In this document: one piece after another, positions 1 to 13,106 of the stretch
How positions within the stretch are numbered: position 1 is the stretch's first letter
Layout: each line of letters starts with the position of its first letter
From: Gigaspora margarita
Taxonomy: Eukaryota > Glomeromycota > Glomeromycetes > Diversisporales > Gigasporaceae
Assembly: GCA_009809945.1 (NCBI GenBank)
Contig: WTPW01000031.1
Location: 434,274 to 498,273, forward strand
Direction of reading: 5' to 3'
Length of the DNA stretch: 64,000 bases
The notes under the pieces: model-generated
What the model was told of the DNA's origin: nothing
The model's input: only the letters and a program-made list of their open reading frames with translations
The model's database searches: none
Position numbers and translations under genes: made by a program

Positions 1-1006
1 ATATAGTAAAGTTATAATTTTACTACAGTCCGGGACAGCAAAAAGCATCCAATTTTTTTTGGTAGCACCAAATTTAGGTTATATAACACAACTTCTAATT
101 GGCTAATTTTATTAAACCACCAAATTTGAAATATGTAATACAACTTCTGATTGGCTAATTTTTATTAAGCACCAAAATTAATTTTTTAATAATAAATATT
201 AACCAATAAAATTGTTTGCACGTGACTAATATTAATATAATTGGGTAATTATTTTGCGCCAAATTTCTGTTTTACTATTAAAATTACCAAATTTTGATTT
301 TGTAAAAAGCAAGATAATAAAAATCTAACTTACAGATTTGTAGTTTAGGTTATAAATAATAAATTTGTAAAAGGGATTTTTAAAATAATATTTGTTATAA
401 AGTTATAAGACTTTAAACAACTGCAAAAAAATTGGATGAGGGGTGTGGCAACATAATGAAGTTGGATTGTTGTCACTCCTCCAAGCAATAGGTGTAGAGT
501 TCAAATCCTATTGAAGATATTTTCGAAAATTGCATTTGAGTTATGGTAACTAATCTGCGCTCTAACTAATTGGGTGATACCAAGTTATTAGAAGCTAACT
601 GACTTGTATAATATTACACAAGGGAAAAGAAGGTGAATAAACCCTGAGAATTAGCAGAGGAACCCACTTGACAAAACCTGAGTGAGGAAGTGTCTAACTT
701 TCAATAGTGCTAGAGAAAAAGAAACTTAGACAGAAACTAACCGGAAGCAAATGCATAACAAAAAGGGTTAGAGGACCTATCAACCAGACTTTCAGAGTCG
801 TACCGGAGGAAAAGAACATGTATTTTGGAAGCATGTACCAAGTGGAGGGAGACCAATAGCACCCTAAAGCCAGGCTGATCAACTCTTTCGAGTCTTAGAA
901 TTGGGAATAGGAATGTAACTAGGAAAAGAAGCCAGTTAAGGAACTGACCTGGTGCTGGGATTGGGAAACTTCACAAGGGCAGAAGTAGGTAACAGTAGGG
1001 TTAGGG

Positions 1007-1712
1007 TAGTGAATTGACTCGATTATATTATGCTTGATCATTGATCAATTTAGGTCAATAATTGAGCACCAATTAATAGCCTCGAGCAACAATAGGTCAA
1101 TCAATGATTGATGATGCTGATCAATCAAATAAGTATTATATTGATCGATTAAAAAATTTTTACCCAGGATATTATTTAATTTCTGATCCAAAAGTCTAAT
1201 GTTAATATTTCATATTGCTGAAAATTTTGATGAAAATATTGTGATTATTAATATCAGGAGCGAACACAATTTCAAGAAGAGATGTAATTTTATAAGGCTG
1301 CATAACATTATTTTTAATATAATATTTTTTAACTGGTAAATATAATATAGTTGATCAATAATTGTGACAGATTAAAATAAAATCAGATTAAAATGAAATT
1401 TTCTATTTTTTAAGCAAAAATTTTAAAATTTTTAGAAGACATTTTTGGGGGTTTTTTTAGGTTTAGGGTTAGGGTTTAGGGTTAGGGTTATTAATAAACA
1501 AGTATATGTGGGTTTTATAAGCTTTAAAGGTGAGCAAGAGAGGTCCTCAGTTTCATTTTAATCTGATTTTATTTTAATTTGCCACAATGATTGACTTACA
1601 TGCTTGATCGATCATACTTGATCAAGCATGTATCCTTGATATTTGATTGATTAAAAAATTTTTTTTCTGGTTAATTATCGATCAATAATTTTTTTGCCAA
1701 GTCAATTCACTA
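1007..1712. mobile_element. hAT-like MITE inside SINE A
   Basis: The termini are TAGTGAATTGACT and its inverted match AGTCAATTCACTA. The 8-bp flanks are GGTTAGGG (999-1006) and GGTTAGAG (1713-1720), seven of eight identical. SINE B reads straight through this site, which shows the insertion. The interior has TGATCA-rich stretches and a telomere-like GGTTTAGGGTTAGGG tract near 1459-1490. Non-coding. Confidence 0.75.
1361..1588. repeat. Inner inverted repeat, probably a further nested MITE
   Basis: About 38 bp beginning ATTGTGACAGATTAAAATAA at 1361 is repeated in inverted form ending at 1588 (..TTTGCCACAAT). It lies inside the hAT MITE and encloses the telomere-like tract. No target duplication could be settled, so it may be an internal hairpin of the MITE instead of a separate insertion. 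Confidence 0.45.
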
Positions 1713-1840
1713 GGTTAGAGTAACCCCTGACTGCAAGTGGTCCACTTTGGTAGATGTGTAAGTTACCAAAGCATAGGTGATACCTGTGTGAGACAGGAAC
1801 CGCTCTACCAAGTATTTTACAAGAATAAAGTAGTCCTAAG

Positions 1841-2121
1841 CAGTGTTGTACATAGGACAGTTAGGACATAAGTTGGGACATTTTGGAACATTTTGGAACA
1901 ATTTTTTAAATTGGAATTACTTAAAATTTTATTAAGATAATCTAATTTAATTTTTTTAGAAATGTGTTTAGTACCTAGAAAAATATATAATCATATATTT
2001 TTTTTAATTAATTTATTAATTATTAAGACTTAGGACATTGTTGGGACACTTGGGACACTGGGACGTTGGGACATTAGGACATGCCAAAAAAAGGCTAGAA
2101 CAGTGAAAATGTACAACACTG
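1841..2121. mobile_element. hAT MITE, CAGTGTTGTAC family, copy 1
   Basis: Perfect 11-bp terminal repeats CAGTGTTGTAC/GTACAACACTG lie between perfect 8-bp duplications GTCCTAAG (1833-1840 and 2122-2129). Length 281 bp. The subterminal region repeats TTGGGACA/TAGGACA. SINE copies B and D read straight through this target. Two more copies lie at 30097-30376 and 30392-30643. Confidence 0.88.
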
Positions 2122-2590
2122 GTCCTAAGGGATTCTGTTAAGTATCCGGGACTGATCTTGACTAACTAATATATCGAAGGGCTGTACTATGATACAGGTT
2201 GGATTGTTAGGAAGAGCAGGGACCAGAGGGTTTAAATAGGACCTTCTAGCTGAGTTGCAGGTATGGCAACTAGTATAGAAACTTCAGCCGAACTGCTTAA
2301 ATTAGATAACCAAAAGTTGTACATGTGACTAGTTGTACTCTCATCTATGTAACAAATGTCAGGGCATCCCTGAAGGCACCTGTGATCTGATAATTTGAAT
2401 AACATACCTTCCCTATAGCGGAAGCTTTGACTTCAAAAAAAAAAAAAGCAAAAAAATTAGATATTTTTTGCTATCCCGTACTGTATATAAATCGATTATG
2501 AGATAAGCATTTAAGTAAACTTATTTGTATTAAAATACGTATATTCTGAAATATCTTATAAATCAGATAACTTTTTATTATTTGATACTT

Positions 2591-3357
2591 TTTTTTTTTT
2601 TTTTAAGGTGAGGTCATGGCTCTGGTCTTTATTGAGTATATATCAATTGTTACAATGATGCATCAACACTTTGCAAAAACACTACACTGACTTCTTTAAT
2701 TCTTTGTGAAAATGATATTGACTTAGAAGAAGGAATGGCATTAGCAGATGCACTTTGTAAAAACTCTATAGCATATATTGCGTTATAATCTTTATACTAT
2801 CTACTAAGTACTGAAACTTGGGCTATCTTTATCCATGACCTAAATCTACTAGAGTCTACCATATTCCCATTTATATAGTTAGTCTAGTTTTTGTATGTTC
2901 CCTTCTAGCCAACAATTGGTATTCACATGTCTGCTACTTTATCCATTTCCTAGTATTATCACTTTCAATTTGGTATATGTGATTCCAGGTAGACGCTTTA
3001 TGCTTCCAAATTGGTGTACCTTTTAAATCCTTACTAGCATACTTCTTGGGAGTTCGTATCTCAAGCTATGTAGCTACCTCTACCACATTGGGTAAGTATC
3101 TTAAGCCTGCATGCTACCACAACTAGCTGATTTTCCTGTGACTTGGAAATCTAGAATTTAGCATTCCAAATTCAGAAATGTGCGAATGACTGTACTTCCC
3201 GCTATGGTGATGAAGTACCCAGGCATTTTCACAAATACTTCCAGTGCCGAGTATAGTTACCCGTATTGGTGGTCCCAGATCCTTTTAATGTTCTAAGACT
3301 TCTATATGGGTGCACCCAGAGCTCCATTGGGATTTAATATATACACACCTCTATGCT
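2591..3357 (-). mobile_element. Retroelement insertion with poly(A) tail, no tRNA head seen
   Basis: The left edge is a long T run (2589-2604), meaning a poly(A) tail on the minus strand. A duplication related to TATTATTTGACTTTT lies on both sides (about 2577-2590 and 3360-3374, small indel). The 0.77-kb body has balanced base composition, unlike its surroundings. No open frame or box A/B was recognised. It could be a 5'-truncated LINE or an unrelated SINE. Confidence 0.45.
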
Positions 3358-3562
3358 TCTATTATTTGACTTTTAATTTTTATATTCAATAGAAAAAATT
3401 AATTTTTTTTAAAAAACATATTCAATAAGCATAAATATTAAAAGTCAAATAATAAAAAAGTTCTCTAATTTATATAAAATTGTATTTTGATTTTTATAAT
3501 AAGTTTACTTAAATGATTATAATCGATTTATATAGTAAAATTATAACTTTACTATATAGCAA

Positions 3563-4417
3563 TTATAATTAATTGACCAAAAATTGCTTTATAAGATTTT
3601 TTTATTTAAAATCGCCAAAAAAAGTTAACTTATTTTTAAAAACATATAGTAATACAATATATTTATTTATTTGTTTACTTGTTAAAGTTTGTATCCAAAA
3701 ATAAGCTACATTTTTGTTGTGTCTTAAATTATTTAAAATAATAAATAACCCAAAAATAAGCTATCTCCAGATTTTTTATATTAAAAAATTGGTAAAAAAT
3801 CTAGCTTGTTTTCAGCAACATATAGTATATGCCAAACAATTTTGTTTAAGAGCCCAAAGTAGATTACTTTAATAGAAGAATAAGGTTTATATTGAAATAT
3901 AATAAAATTTAATTTTAATATATAAATAACACTTTTTTTTACAAGATAATCTACTTTTGTCTCTCCTAAGTAAAGTTGTTCAGAGTATGAATTATTATCT
4001 TAAAATTGGCAAATATTTATTTTTGGCAAAGTTATATTTTTATTTTATACAAAATTAGTAAAATTTAATTTGATTTTTAAGATTATATTTTTTCTTCTTG
4101 TTTTATATTTCTAAAAAATTTAATTTTAAATTAATATATAAGAAAAAATAGGATATGACAATTTCAAGTTATCAAGTTGTCAGCCCTCAAGCAACAGGCT
4201 AAAAGTTTGAATTTCACTAGGAAAATAGTAAAAAATAGGCCTGTGTTTGGTAACTATAGTTTATATCAGTTAGGTATAAAATCTGTAACTTGATTTTACT
4301 ATCTAATAATATAGTGTGTACAACCTAGATTCAACAAATAAAAATTCTTAGTAGCCAAATTTAGATTTTATTTTTTATATATATAAAGAGGTCAATTTTA
4401 AAATTTAGCTAATATTT
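3563..4417. other. A+T-rich non-coding stretch with a degenerate SINE head
   Basis: No gene is visible. At about 4150-4215 the order 'GTTGTCAGCCCTCAAGCAA' then 'GTTTGAATTTCACTAGG' parallels the SINE head and its box B (GTTCGAATCCCACT), so this is probably an old, worn SINE 5' end. Confidence 0.35.
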
Positions 4418-6606
4418 ATATAAGGAAGATTAAGGTATTATGATGAAGTTAAATATATTAGATCGTATCACATGATATATTTATCAAAATTGAATGATTT
4501 TGGTATCATCTAATTCATCTTATTGAGCTGAGTTGAATAATACCAAAATTATTCAACTCAGATTATTGGATCACAAAATATTTAAAGTTGAATTATTTTT
4601 AAAAAAATAAGAAAATTTTGGCTGTTGAGGTATTGTGATGAATTGGAATTATCTTGTAATCCCGTGACCTCAATTAGATAAAACCTACACCATTCAATCC
4701 CACTCTATGAGAGGAATCGAATGGTGTAAATTTTGCCCGATTCTGATTAGGCTTCCGCAAGGGCTCGGGCTACCCACGGGTACCCTGAGGGTAGTACCAC
4801 ACAGACCGGGTTAGGGTATTGATTTTTGGGTCCTAGGGTAAGGGTAAGGGCTCAAGTACTGAGCCCTTATATAGATAGGGTAGGGCTAAAAAGCAACAGT
4901 ACCCTACCCTCGTACCCGCGAATACCCGGTACTAAACAACCTACCAATTATAATCCAGGCTCTATCAGGTTCTATCGCAGTATGTTACATGGATTATCTT
5001 TGCATAAAAAAAATCGACATTTTTTTTTCTTTGGTTTAACCCCACATTAATAATATGGATGTCACGTACGCACTAATTACCAACGCGTAACCAACGTACT
5101 AATTAACAACGCACTAATTACCAACGCACTACTTACCAACGCACGCACTAATTACCTGCATTCTAATCTACCAACAGACGTACTAAATACGCTAACAACT
5201 CACTGAGCTACCAGTATACTGAGCTGCCAACACATTGAGCTACAGTACCAACGTACTGAATTACCAACCAAGAAAAGTGGAAGGCTATTAAAAGCCATAG
5301 GCAAGATATTAGTATTGTTGCAACTTTTTACTCATTATACTGGAACGTTAAAAGCTAACAATACTATATTAATACCATAGCATCTACTACTAATATAAAA
5401 TCACAAAGTCATGGAAGATTTCACAGACGATGATGCCCATAATTATGATAATTATGATGGGCGTCAACTCGGTTACTAGCTTAACCACTTGTTCTAAAAG
5501 CATTAATAGCGCAACTAGTGAAACTGTCAGTGAAGTCACCAGCGAAATCACCAGCGAAATCACCAGCGAAACCACACCAAGGTTTACGTCCCCCGTTTGG
5601 GACCCTTTTTTTTTGTTAAAAGAAAAACAATCGGTATCACTATTGATACGTATCGATATATAATTTATAACAGTATTATTAATAACGATAAATATATTTA
5701 TTAAATTTATCAGGTTCAAAACGATTCAACTCATTAAAAAGACAGGAAATTGCCTGAAATTTCACAAGCTGTCTATAAATTATTAATAACAAATTTACGT
5801 TCGAAAATTTTATGTTCGAAAATTTTATGTTAATATGAAATTTTGAGTGTTCAACTAATAGAATATATAAATGTATTAAAAAAAATTCGTACGTTAAGTA
5901 TAACCAAAAAATTTACTGGAACTTTTGTGAAAAATCGAGCGTAACTTTTTAGAGATAGTTCTTATAAAGAGATTTCGCTTAAAAGAAATTAGAAAAACAA
6001 GCGCATATTTAGGAAATCTTTTAAAATTTTGTACTTTTCTTTATAATTAATTAAAAATTATATTTTAATTAATCATTTTTGCTGATAAAAATCTGATCTT
6101 ATTTTAAAGATATAATTTTTTTGTTATGTAATATATGTACTCGCATTAGCCTATAACCACTTGCGGGTATTTTGTGGGCAGTTCGGAGGGTACCCTAGCT
6201 CATATGGAACGGGTACGGGTACTAGATTCTGAACCCTAGGGCAAGGGTAGGGCCCGGATAGTTAAGCCCTTTTATAGGCGGGTAGGGTCAGGGTATTGCT
6301 AGTACCCGGCCCTACCCGGCCCTTGCGGAAGCCTAATTCTGATCACTGCATCACAAGATATCCTGATTCGTCATAATATCTTTAGCTATTATATTCTATA
6401 TATTATAACAAGGGAGATATTATGACGAATTGGGATTATCTTATGATCTAGTAATTAGAAATGAATGAATTTGGTACCATTTGATTCATCACAGTGAGAC
6501 GAATCGAATGGTATACAAATCATTCAATTCTGACTGCTGGATCATGAGATATACCAAATTCGTCACAATACCCACTTTGTCATAATACCTTAATCCGCCT
6601 TATAAA
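4418..6606. mobile_element. Hairpin-type MITE, GATTAAGGTATTATGA ends, interrupted by a hAT-like element
   Basis: The left end reads ATAAGGAAGATTAAGGTATT; the right end is its inverse (..TAATACCTTAATCCGCCTTAT). Inside are hairpins built on GGTATCATCTAATTC/GAATAATACC-type arms (about 4478-4580, 4625-4740 and 6410-6605). The same hairpin motif recurs at 16537-16932 and 36538-36835. Non-coding. Confidence 0.55.
4748..6335. mobile_element. hAT-like non-autonomous element, 1.6 kb
   Basis: Termini TAGGCTTCCGCAAGGGC and its inverse are flanked by perfect 8-bp duplications ATTCTGAT (4740-4747 and 6336-6343). The G+C-rich subterminal regions carry repeated GGGTAC/GGGTAGGG motifs on both sides, likely transposase-binding sites. 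The interior has a short ACCAGCGAAATC tandem repeat (about 5535-5575) and CAACGCACTAATTAC repeats (about 5070-5150). No transposase is present. Confidence 0.8.
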
Positions 6607-7558
6607 ATGGCCAGATTTAAAATTTTAATATATATAAAATAGCCAAATTTAAATTTTTAATATATTTAAAGTAGCCAAATTTAAATTTTTAAAAGACCAA
6701 ATTTGCTTTTTTTATATATATAAAAAGTGGTAAAATTTCATCTTTAATAATAAAAATATTATAACTTCAACTTGCTATAATTTTTTTATAAATAAATTTA
6801 AAAAAAAATTTAAGAATATGGAAGTGTTTAGCTTGTTTGATTTAACATTTTAAGATAGTATTTTTTTTTCTATTTTTTTTAAAAAAGGATTAGCAATTTG
6901 AATTTCATTAATTTTATTAGTCAGGACTAGATTGCATACATTATAGAAACTTTTATATAATAATATTATTGTTATACCACAAATCTAGAGAACCAGAAAA
7001 ACAAAAATCTATTTAACAAGCCCTGAGTAAAGAAGTAGTGAAGATCTCTAAAAGTACTACTAGAAGAAAGATTAGTGCTAGAATTAAATGAATTTTATAA
7101 TGATATAGTATGTAAATTTAATTAGAACAAGAAATAGGATTTGATTAGGGCTAGTAGAGTATATATTGAAACTGTACCTAGAGCTTTAGTGAAAGAGTAG
7201 GCCTAAGCTTAGATAAATTATATTAATATATTTGGTAGTACAAAAATTTAAAAATTAGAGACTTTAATATAGAACTCATTTGTGGGTTCTAGTTACATAA
7301 TTAGCAAATAATCTTTAGACAAAGCCTTTAAATAGACAATGACTAAAGTTGTATATATAATTAATTGTAGTCTCATTGATATACAAATATAATACCCTCT
7401 TTCAGTAATTATTGGTTTATAATATAAAAAAATAAAAATCTACTAAATACAATTGTTACTTTTTAATAAAAAAAAAGTTTATAATAATTATATATATATT
7501 TTTTAGAAATTTTATATGTAAAAAATTTTCATATGATATATTGTATAACTGTTATATA
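6607..7558. other. A+T-rich region with a worn SINE body
   Basis: No gene. From about 6890 to 7440 the sequence follows SINE B/D weakly: 'CAAGCCCTGAGTAAAGAAG', later 'TTTAAATAGACAATGAC' and 'TTGTAGTCTCATTGATATAC' in the same order. Probably an old copy with no recognisable ends. Confidence 0.35.
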
Positions 7559-8329
7559 ATAAATTATTCAAAAAGAGGTGTAGCAACATAGTGAAGTTGG
7601 GTTGTTATCACCTTTTTAAGTGATAAGTGCAGAGTTCGAATCCCACTAGAGACAGTTTTAAAAATTGTATCTGTGTCATGGTAACTGATCTGTGCTTCAA
7701 CTAATTGGATCTTTGATCTGTAACCCAGATAACACCAAGTTATTGAGAGATGACTGACTTGTATAATATTACACAAGGAAAAAGGAAGCATGCAAATCCT
7801 GAGAATTAGCAGAATAGAACCCGTTTGGCAAGACCCAAGTAAAGAAGTACCCGACTTTTGACAGTGCCAGGAAAAAGAATCTTGGATAGTGACTGACCAG
7901 AAACAAACTAACGACAAAAGGGTTGGAGAACCCTACCAACCAGACCGCCAGAGTCGCATCAAAGGAAAAGAACATGTGTTTTAGAAGCATGTACCAAGGA
8001 GAGGAAAACTGTATGGCATCCTAATGCTAGGCTAACCAACCCTTCTGGGTCTTTGAATTGGGAGTAGGGATGCGACTAGGAAAAAGGATTCAGAAAAGTA
8101 ACTGATCGGGTACTAGGGTCGAAGGAACTTCACAAAGACAAGAAGAATAAATGGTAGTAGTTTAAGGATAACCCCTGACTGCAAGTGGTCTGCCTTGGTA
8201 GATACGTAAATTACCGAAGTGTAGATATTACCTGTGTGACAGGAACTGCTCTACTAGATCTCTTACTAAGAATAAAGTAGTCCTAAGAGAGGTAGAAAAG
8301 AATCTGGATCGTGTTTTGGTAATACCTAG

Positions 8330-10568
8330 GGATTAGTAAAATTACGAGGGAACAACTTATATGATATATATAGCTAATAAAATGTCTTGCATAATTTTGT
8401 ATAACAATCAAATAGCTTTATAATAAAACAATTCACAATACTATACTAACGAGTCTTTTAGCAATAATGACCAAACACTAATTCGACATATGTTATTGCT
8501 ATATTTTATTAATGCTAGTTGGTAGGTTTATATAGAGGTTGCATACATATTTGTATTCACAGGGACAAAATTTACTTCTTTAAAAATAATTAAAATTGTT
8601 AAATGCAATTTTATTACTAACTATATATTAAATTTACTTTCGGGACGACCCTGAATATTGTAGTGACTACTGTCAGCCTCTCAACTGCGAGCGGCTTTAA
8701 TTTGCACCTCCTTACACTCTTAATACTTAACAAACTACAATATGTGCACAATATTAAAGGTAACTTATATAATAATTAATTTGATATAAAAAAAATTCAA
8801 AATTTTAATATATTAGTTTTTTATATAAATATAGCAAGCAGAATTAATTGAGCATATATGTACACAAAATAATTTATAGTTATATAAGTAGGTCGATTGT
8901 ATAGACTATGAAACAAATTTTATTTTAATTTATATTATAAAAAAAAATTTTTAAAAAGCTTTTATAATTTAAAATAAGATAGCTGCGCAATGTAGTTGCG
9001 CTAAAACCAGAAACGAAATATAGTACTATTATTTAAATCTAAATTTATTTTAGTAAATAAGTATAAAGAATGTTTATAAATATAAATATTTAAATTAGGT
9101 TATTCTAACTTTATTTACTATTTATAATTTGCTTTAGATTATGAATAATAAGTATTAAGCTACTTAGTTTTGTAATATTTATTATTTATATGTATAAATT
9201 TGTATATAGGTATTATAATATAATTATTAAAATAATATCAAATATTATAAATATTTAATACTTAATTTTATTATATTTAGATTATTTGCATTGATTTAGT
9301 GTATTAATTTAAGTATTTAAATAAGCTATTGATTTTATAAATATTAAAAAAATTATATTCAATTATCATATAAATAAAAAATTAATTTAATAAATAATTG
9401 TTTGTACAATTTTTGTTGAAGAATTTTTTTTACCACTTAGATAGTACAGTAATCTTTTTAAATATGAACTACTGCAAAACTTCTTTTAACAATTTTGTAA
9501 TATGAGTGAATAATTATTTTAATCATAATTATTATTATATATTTTAGTTATATAAAAATGATTTTTACAATATAATTTATTTATTGTCTAGAGTAAGGCA
9601 AAAAATATTTATTTTTTAATTAATAGAAAATTTTTGATTGTCTGTTTGCCTATATTATTTGTTTGTACTATATGATTTACCCAATTGTATTACCATGTGA
9701 TCATATATAATAGAGCTCAGATTTGAATTTTGTATATTTGTTTACTTATATGATTTGTACTATATGATTTATCCAATTGCATTGCTATGTAAATATACAG
9801 AATAGAGCTCATATTTTAATTATGTATATTTGTTTATTATGTAAATTGTATTATATAATCTATTTAATTGTAATACTATATAAATATAAATTCAATTTTG
9901 GATATATAATAGTTTTTATTAATTTAGTTTATTATGTATTTTTGAGTAGATTAGTAAATGAATTATAAAGAAAAAATTTTTAAACAAATAATAATTATAA
10001 ATTATAATAAATATATTTATATTTAACAAATATAAAAATTCATGAGTATATGAATATAGTATTTAAAAATAATAATATTAGGTTCAAAACTAAAGTAATT
10101 ATATTAAAAGTTAGACAGTTAATAGTATTAATATTGTATGTAAAAATATTTAGTATATTAATTTATTTTTTTAATTTTAAAATTTAAATTTAATTATAGT
10201 TATTAATATTAAATATAAATTTTAATAATATATAAAATATTAAGTATTAAATTTATAAATAATTATTTTTTAATTAAAAGATGTAATAAAATAATCAATA
10301 TTAAATATTTAAATATTTATAATTTATTTTTAAAAAAAATAATATTATATATATATTGTGAATTTAATAATATAAAAAATGATTTGTGAACAATTTATAA
10401 AATAAAATAAATAAATATTTTAATAAAAAATATTTAACAAATAATTAAATAATTGTATTTTAAAACTAAAATTTAGTAAAAATATTCTAATACATAATAA
10501 TAAAAATTTAATAAAAGTAAAAATTATTGATGATTTAAAAAAAATTATAAAAAATAAAAAAATAAGGT
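8330..10568. other. Very A+T-rich non-coding DNA, 3' side of the Helitron
   Basis: No gene is visible; the open frames here are A+T noise. A short less A+T-rich island at 8641-8720 was not recognised. The stretch lies downstream of the minus-strand Helitron stop at 10569 and may be its 3' non-coding part. Confidence 0.4.
8985..9001 (-). other. Candidate Helitron 3' hairpin
   Basis: Perfect 6-bp stem with 5-nt loop (GCGCAA-CTACA-TTGCGC on the minus strand), followed seven to ten bases on by CTTA then T. Helitrons end in a G+C-rich hairpin 10-12 bases before CTRR. The location downstream of the Helitron gene fits, but CTTA is not a strict CTRR. Confidence 0.3.
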
Positions 10569-13106
10569 TTAAACACATGGCCATTCTTTTAGTTGCATAG
10601 TTTGTTTTGCACATTCTTCAAGATGATTAAATTCTTTACGAAGTGCAGGAGACAGTTGCATATTCAATATTGATTCATTAAATGGTCGTAAAAATAGTAA
10701 ATTATCTAATTTTTGTACACGTGATAGCATTACATATATACTATTACTTGTATTACTTCCTTTAAGATCAATTATTACTTTTTGAAAAGTTTGACCTTGA
10801 CATTTAAAATCAGTGAGTGCAAATGCAGGAGTTAAAGGAAGTTGATATCGTTGAAATTTTCTTTGAATTTTTGAACCATCATGTCTCCAAATAGTGCGTA
10901 CACAGCTACGTTTAATAGGATAAATAGGTACATGGTTGGGCAAAAGATTTTGATAAGAACCAGGAGCTTTACTAATTATCTCAATAATAACATATTTTGG
11001 AGGACTTTTTAGTACTACCATTTTATCATGAGATGATGAAAAATCAATAGAATCTTTATCATAAATAATTTGTTTAAGAATTCCCTGAGTACCATTTGCC
11101 AAATTATCATTTGCACAAATATTAACTGTTATTACAATTTTCATACCAACTGATAATGGTAAAATACCACATAAGGCATTTTCTTTTGTATCTGGGGTAG
11201 ATAAAAATTTAAGACGGTTGCTTCCAGTAAGAATATTTCGGTTATATGAATCTTGTGCACAAGAATATACAAGAAAGTTATTGTGATAATATGCATGCTC
11301 TTTTGTTGCTTCAAAGTTAAGCTGAACACAGAGATCATTTCTAGTTACAAGAAAAGTAGCATCCCTCCACTCTTGAGATTTAATCTGATCATTACCAAGA
11401 ATTTTAGTGCTTAAAGTGGATATTTGATTATTTGTAAGCTTTTCTTCACGCATATTTTTAAGAATACAAGCATAATTAAGGTCATTTTGTTGACACATTT
11501 GTTTTTTTAAAATTATAACATGTCTAATATTTAACCAAAGACTTCTTCCTGTAATATTAATAACAGAGCTAGTATTAACTGACAAAGATTTTTGTTTTAT
11601 GTATTTTGATAAAATTTGATTTTCAGATATAGATTGAGAACTAAGTTGATTAGAGGTACGAGTAAATTTGTCTGGTACATATAAAGCAGAATCTAAAACT
11701 GGTGGTAATTGCATAAAATCACCAGCAAACAAAATATTTATTCCAGCGAAAGAAGTATGATCATCTATTGCTTTTACTTTTTTTATAAAAGTATGTAGCC
11801 GAGCAAGAAGCTTTTGACCAACCATAGATATCTCATCTATAATAAGATATTCTATTTGAGTCCAATATTCCTGAAGTTGCTGTAATGTTTCTTCAGATAA
11901 GTTGTTATTATCTTTTAAGTATTCTCCAAAACCAAATCCACATACAGAATGCAAAGTATTTCCTGCAATTTTTGCAGCAGCACTTCCAGTCGGAGCTAGA
12001 ACAAGAAGAGTATTTCGTTGGGAACAATATTCAAAATAAGCACAAATAGCATCAATAACTTTAGATTTGCCTGTACCACCTGCACCAGTAAGAAATAATA
12101 GCATTTGAGCTGGTTTATTTTTACTTAATAGATAGTTTCTTTGACGATGATCACAAACAAGAAAATAAGCTTTTTTTTGTTCATTAGTTAAATCAGATGC
12201 AAAATATTCTAAAGGGTCTTCATATTCATTTGTAACTATATTTAGAGGATTATTATGATAATTATTGTTTGAAAAATTAATATAGGCATTTAAAGAAGCA
12301 TTGTCTTTTGCATTGTTATCACTAGAATTTTTCCAGAATGTTTTTCGAGAGATAAGTATTTCCTGCCAAATTTTTAAAAGTTCATTATCATAAATATCAC
12401 TTTGACGTATATCTTGTAAATTATTATTAATATTAAATTTTGTAGAATATAAACTTAATGATAATACTGAATTTTTTATATTAAATCTTCCTCTGATTTG
12501 TAAAAATTTCATAGCATCATCAACCATTTTTATATTTTTTAAACCAAGTCTAATAACCTTTGCAGGATCAAAGTTAAAAAAGTTCTTGTCAAAAAGATTA
12601 TTTGCAATTAAATCATCATCATCTGAAATATATGGTTCATTATCAGCATCATATCCAGGAACAGAACGTTCAATTCGACAAGCTTTTGCAAAAACATGAT
12701 CTTTTGTTGCATTATGTCGTAATTCTCGATCAAGGGCAGTTTCTTCTGAACAACGATGCAGCAATTCTATATTAGAAATTACAGATTTCAAATGAGATGA
12801 TAAAGAAGAACTATTTAAAAAAGATTGACAAGCTTCATTCCATGTATCATAATTTTCTCGCAAGTCTATAACACTTTCCCATGGTTTAAATAACATAAGA
12901 ATACATAGTGCATAACGTTCAATATTTTCTATATCATCTTTTTTTGGTAAACTTTTACCACCAAATATAACTATTCTATCAGATCCTTTATCTCTAAGTC
13001 TTTGAATATGTGATTTACTTTGAGGATGAACATTTTTAGAATCATAATTATCATTTACAAAATCACTACCATGAAAAAAATAGCGATCATTTCTTTCTCT
13101 CAAACA
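10569..13106 (-). pseudogene. PIF1-type helicase domain of the Helitron protein
   Basis: An uninterrupted 3' segment of about 845 codons. Helicase motifs in order: Walker A GAGGTGKSKVI, Walker B LIIDEISMVG, motif III FAGDFMQLPPV, then SVGMKIVITVNI with NGTQG, ALTDFKCQGQTF, and YVMLSRVQ at the C-terminal end. This is the SF1B PIF1/RecD2 layout used by Helitrons. The segment begins right after the in-frame TAA at 13107 with CLRERNDRYFFHGSDF, which has no ATG of its own, so it is the continuation of the Rep segment and not a separate gene. Confidence 0.92.

Larger units (their letters stand above)
438..2447 (+). mobile_element. tRNA-headed long SINE, copy A
   Basis: The head starts GAGGGGTGTGGC and carries a pol III-like box B (GAGTTCAAATCC near 498). 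The tail is poly(A) at 2435-2447. Target-site duplication: 423-437 against 2448-2462, 15 bp with one mismatch (GCAAAAAAATTGGAT). Subtracting the two hAT MITEs inside leaves about 1,007 bp, matching the other full copies. No open reading frame is shared between copies, so it depends on a LINE supplied elsewhere. Confidence 0.75.
26..2483. mobile_element. Tc1/mariner-like MITE, interrupted by a SINE
   Basis: Terminal inverted repeats of about 34 bp begin CAGTCCGGGACAGC on the left and, read inward on the other strand, CAGTACGGGATAGC on the right. TA dinucleotides flank both ends (24-25 and 2484-2485). A TA duplication with CAGT termini is the Tc1/mariner signature. Without the SINE at 438-2447 the element is only about 430 bp and non-coding, so it is non-autonomous. 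Confidence 0.75.
1..3562. mobile_element. Outermost TIR element of the nested stack (left end at window edge)
   Basis: The left arm is split. Bases 1-25 run on into 2484-2525 once the inner mariner-like element is removed. The reverse complement of 3503-3562 matches this joined arm, including TATAAATCGATTAT and TTTAAGTAAACTTA. The arm begins with a small palindrome (AGTAAA..TTTACT). No coding capacity is visible. It is the oldest layer of the stack, and its true left edge may lie outside the window. Confidence 0.5.

Noticed and set aside
694-882. 62-codon minus frame
   Set aside because: Lies in SINE A, no conservation in B or D.
5390-5719. Overlapping frames on both strands with TSE/SLV repeats
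   Set aside because: They follow a short ACCAGCGAAATC tandem repeat inside a non-autonomous hAT-like element; periodic DNA opens frames on both strands.
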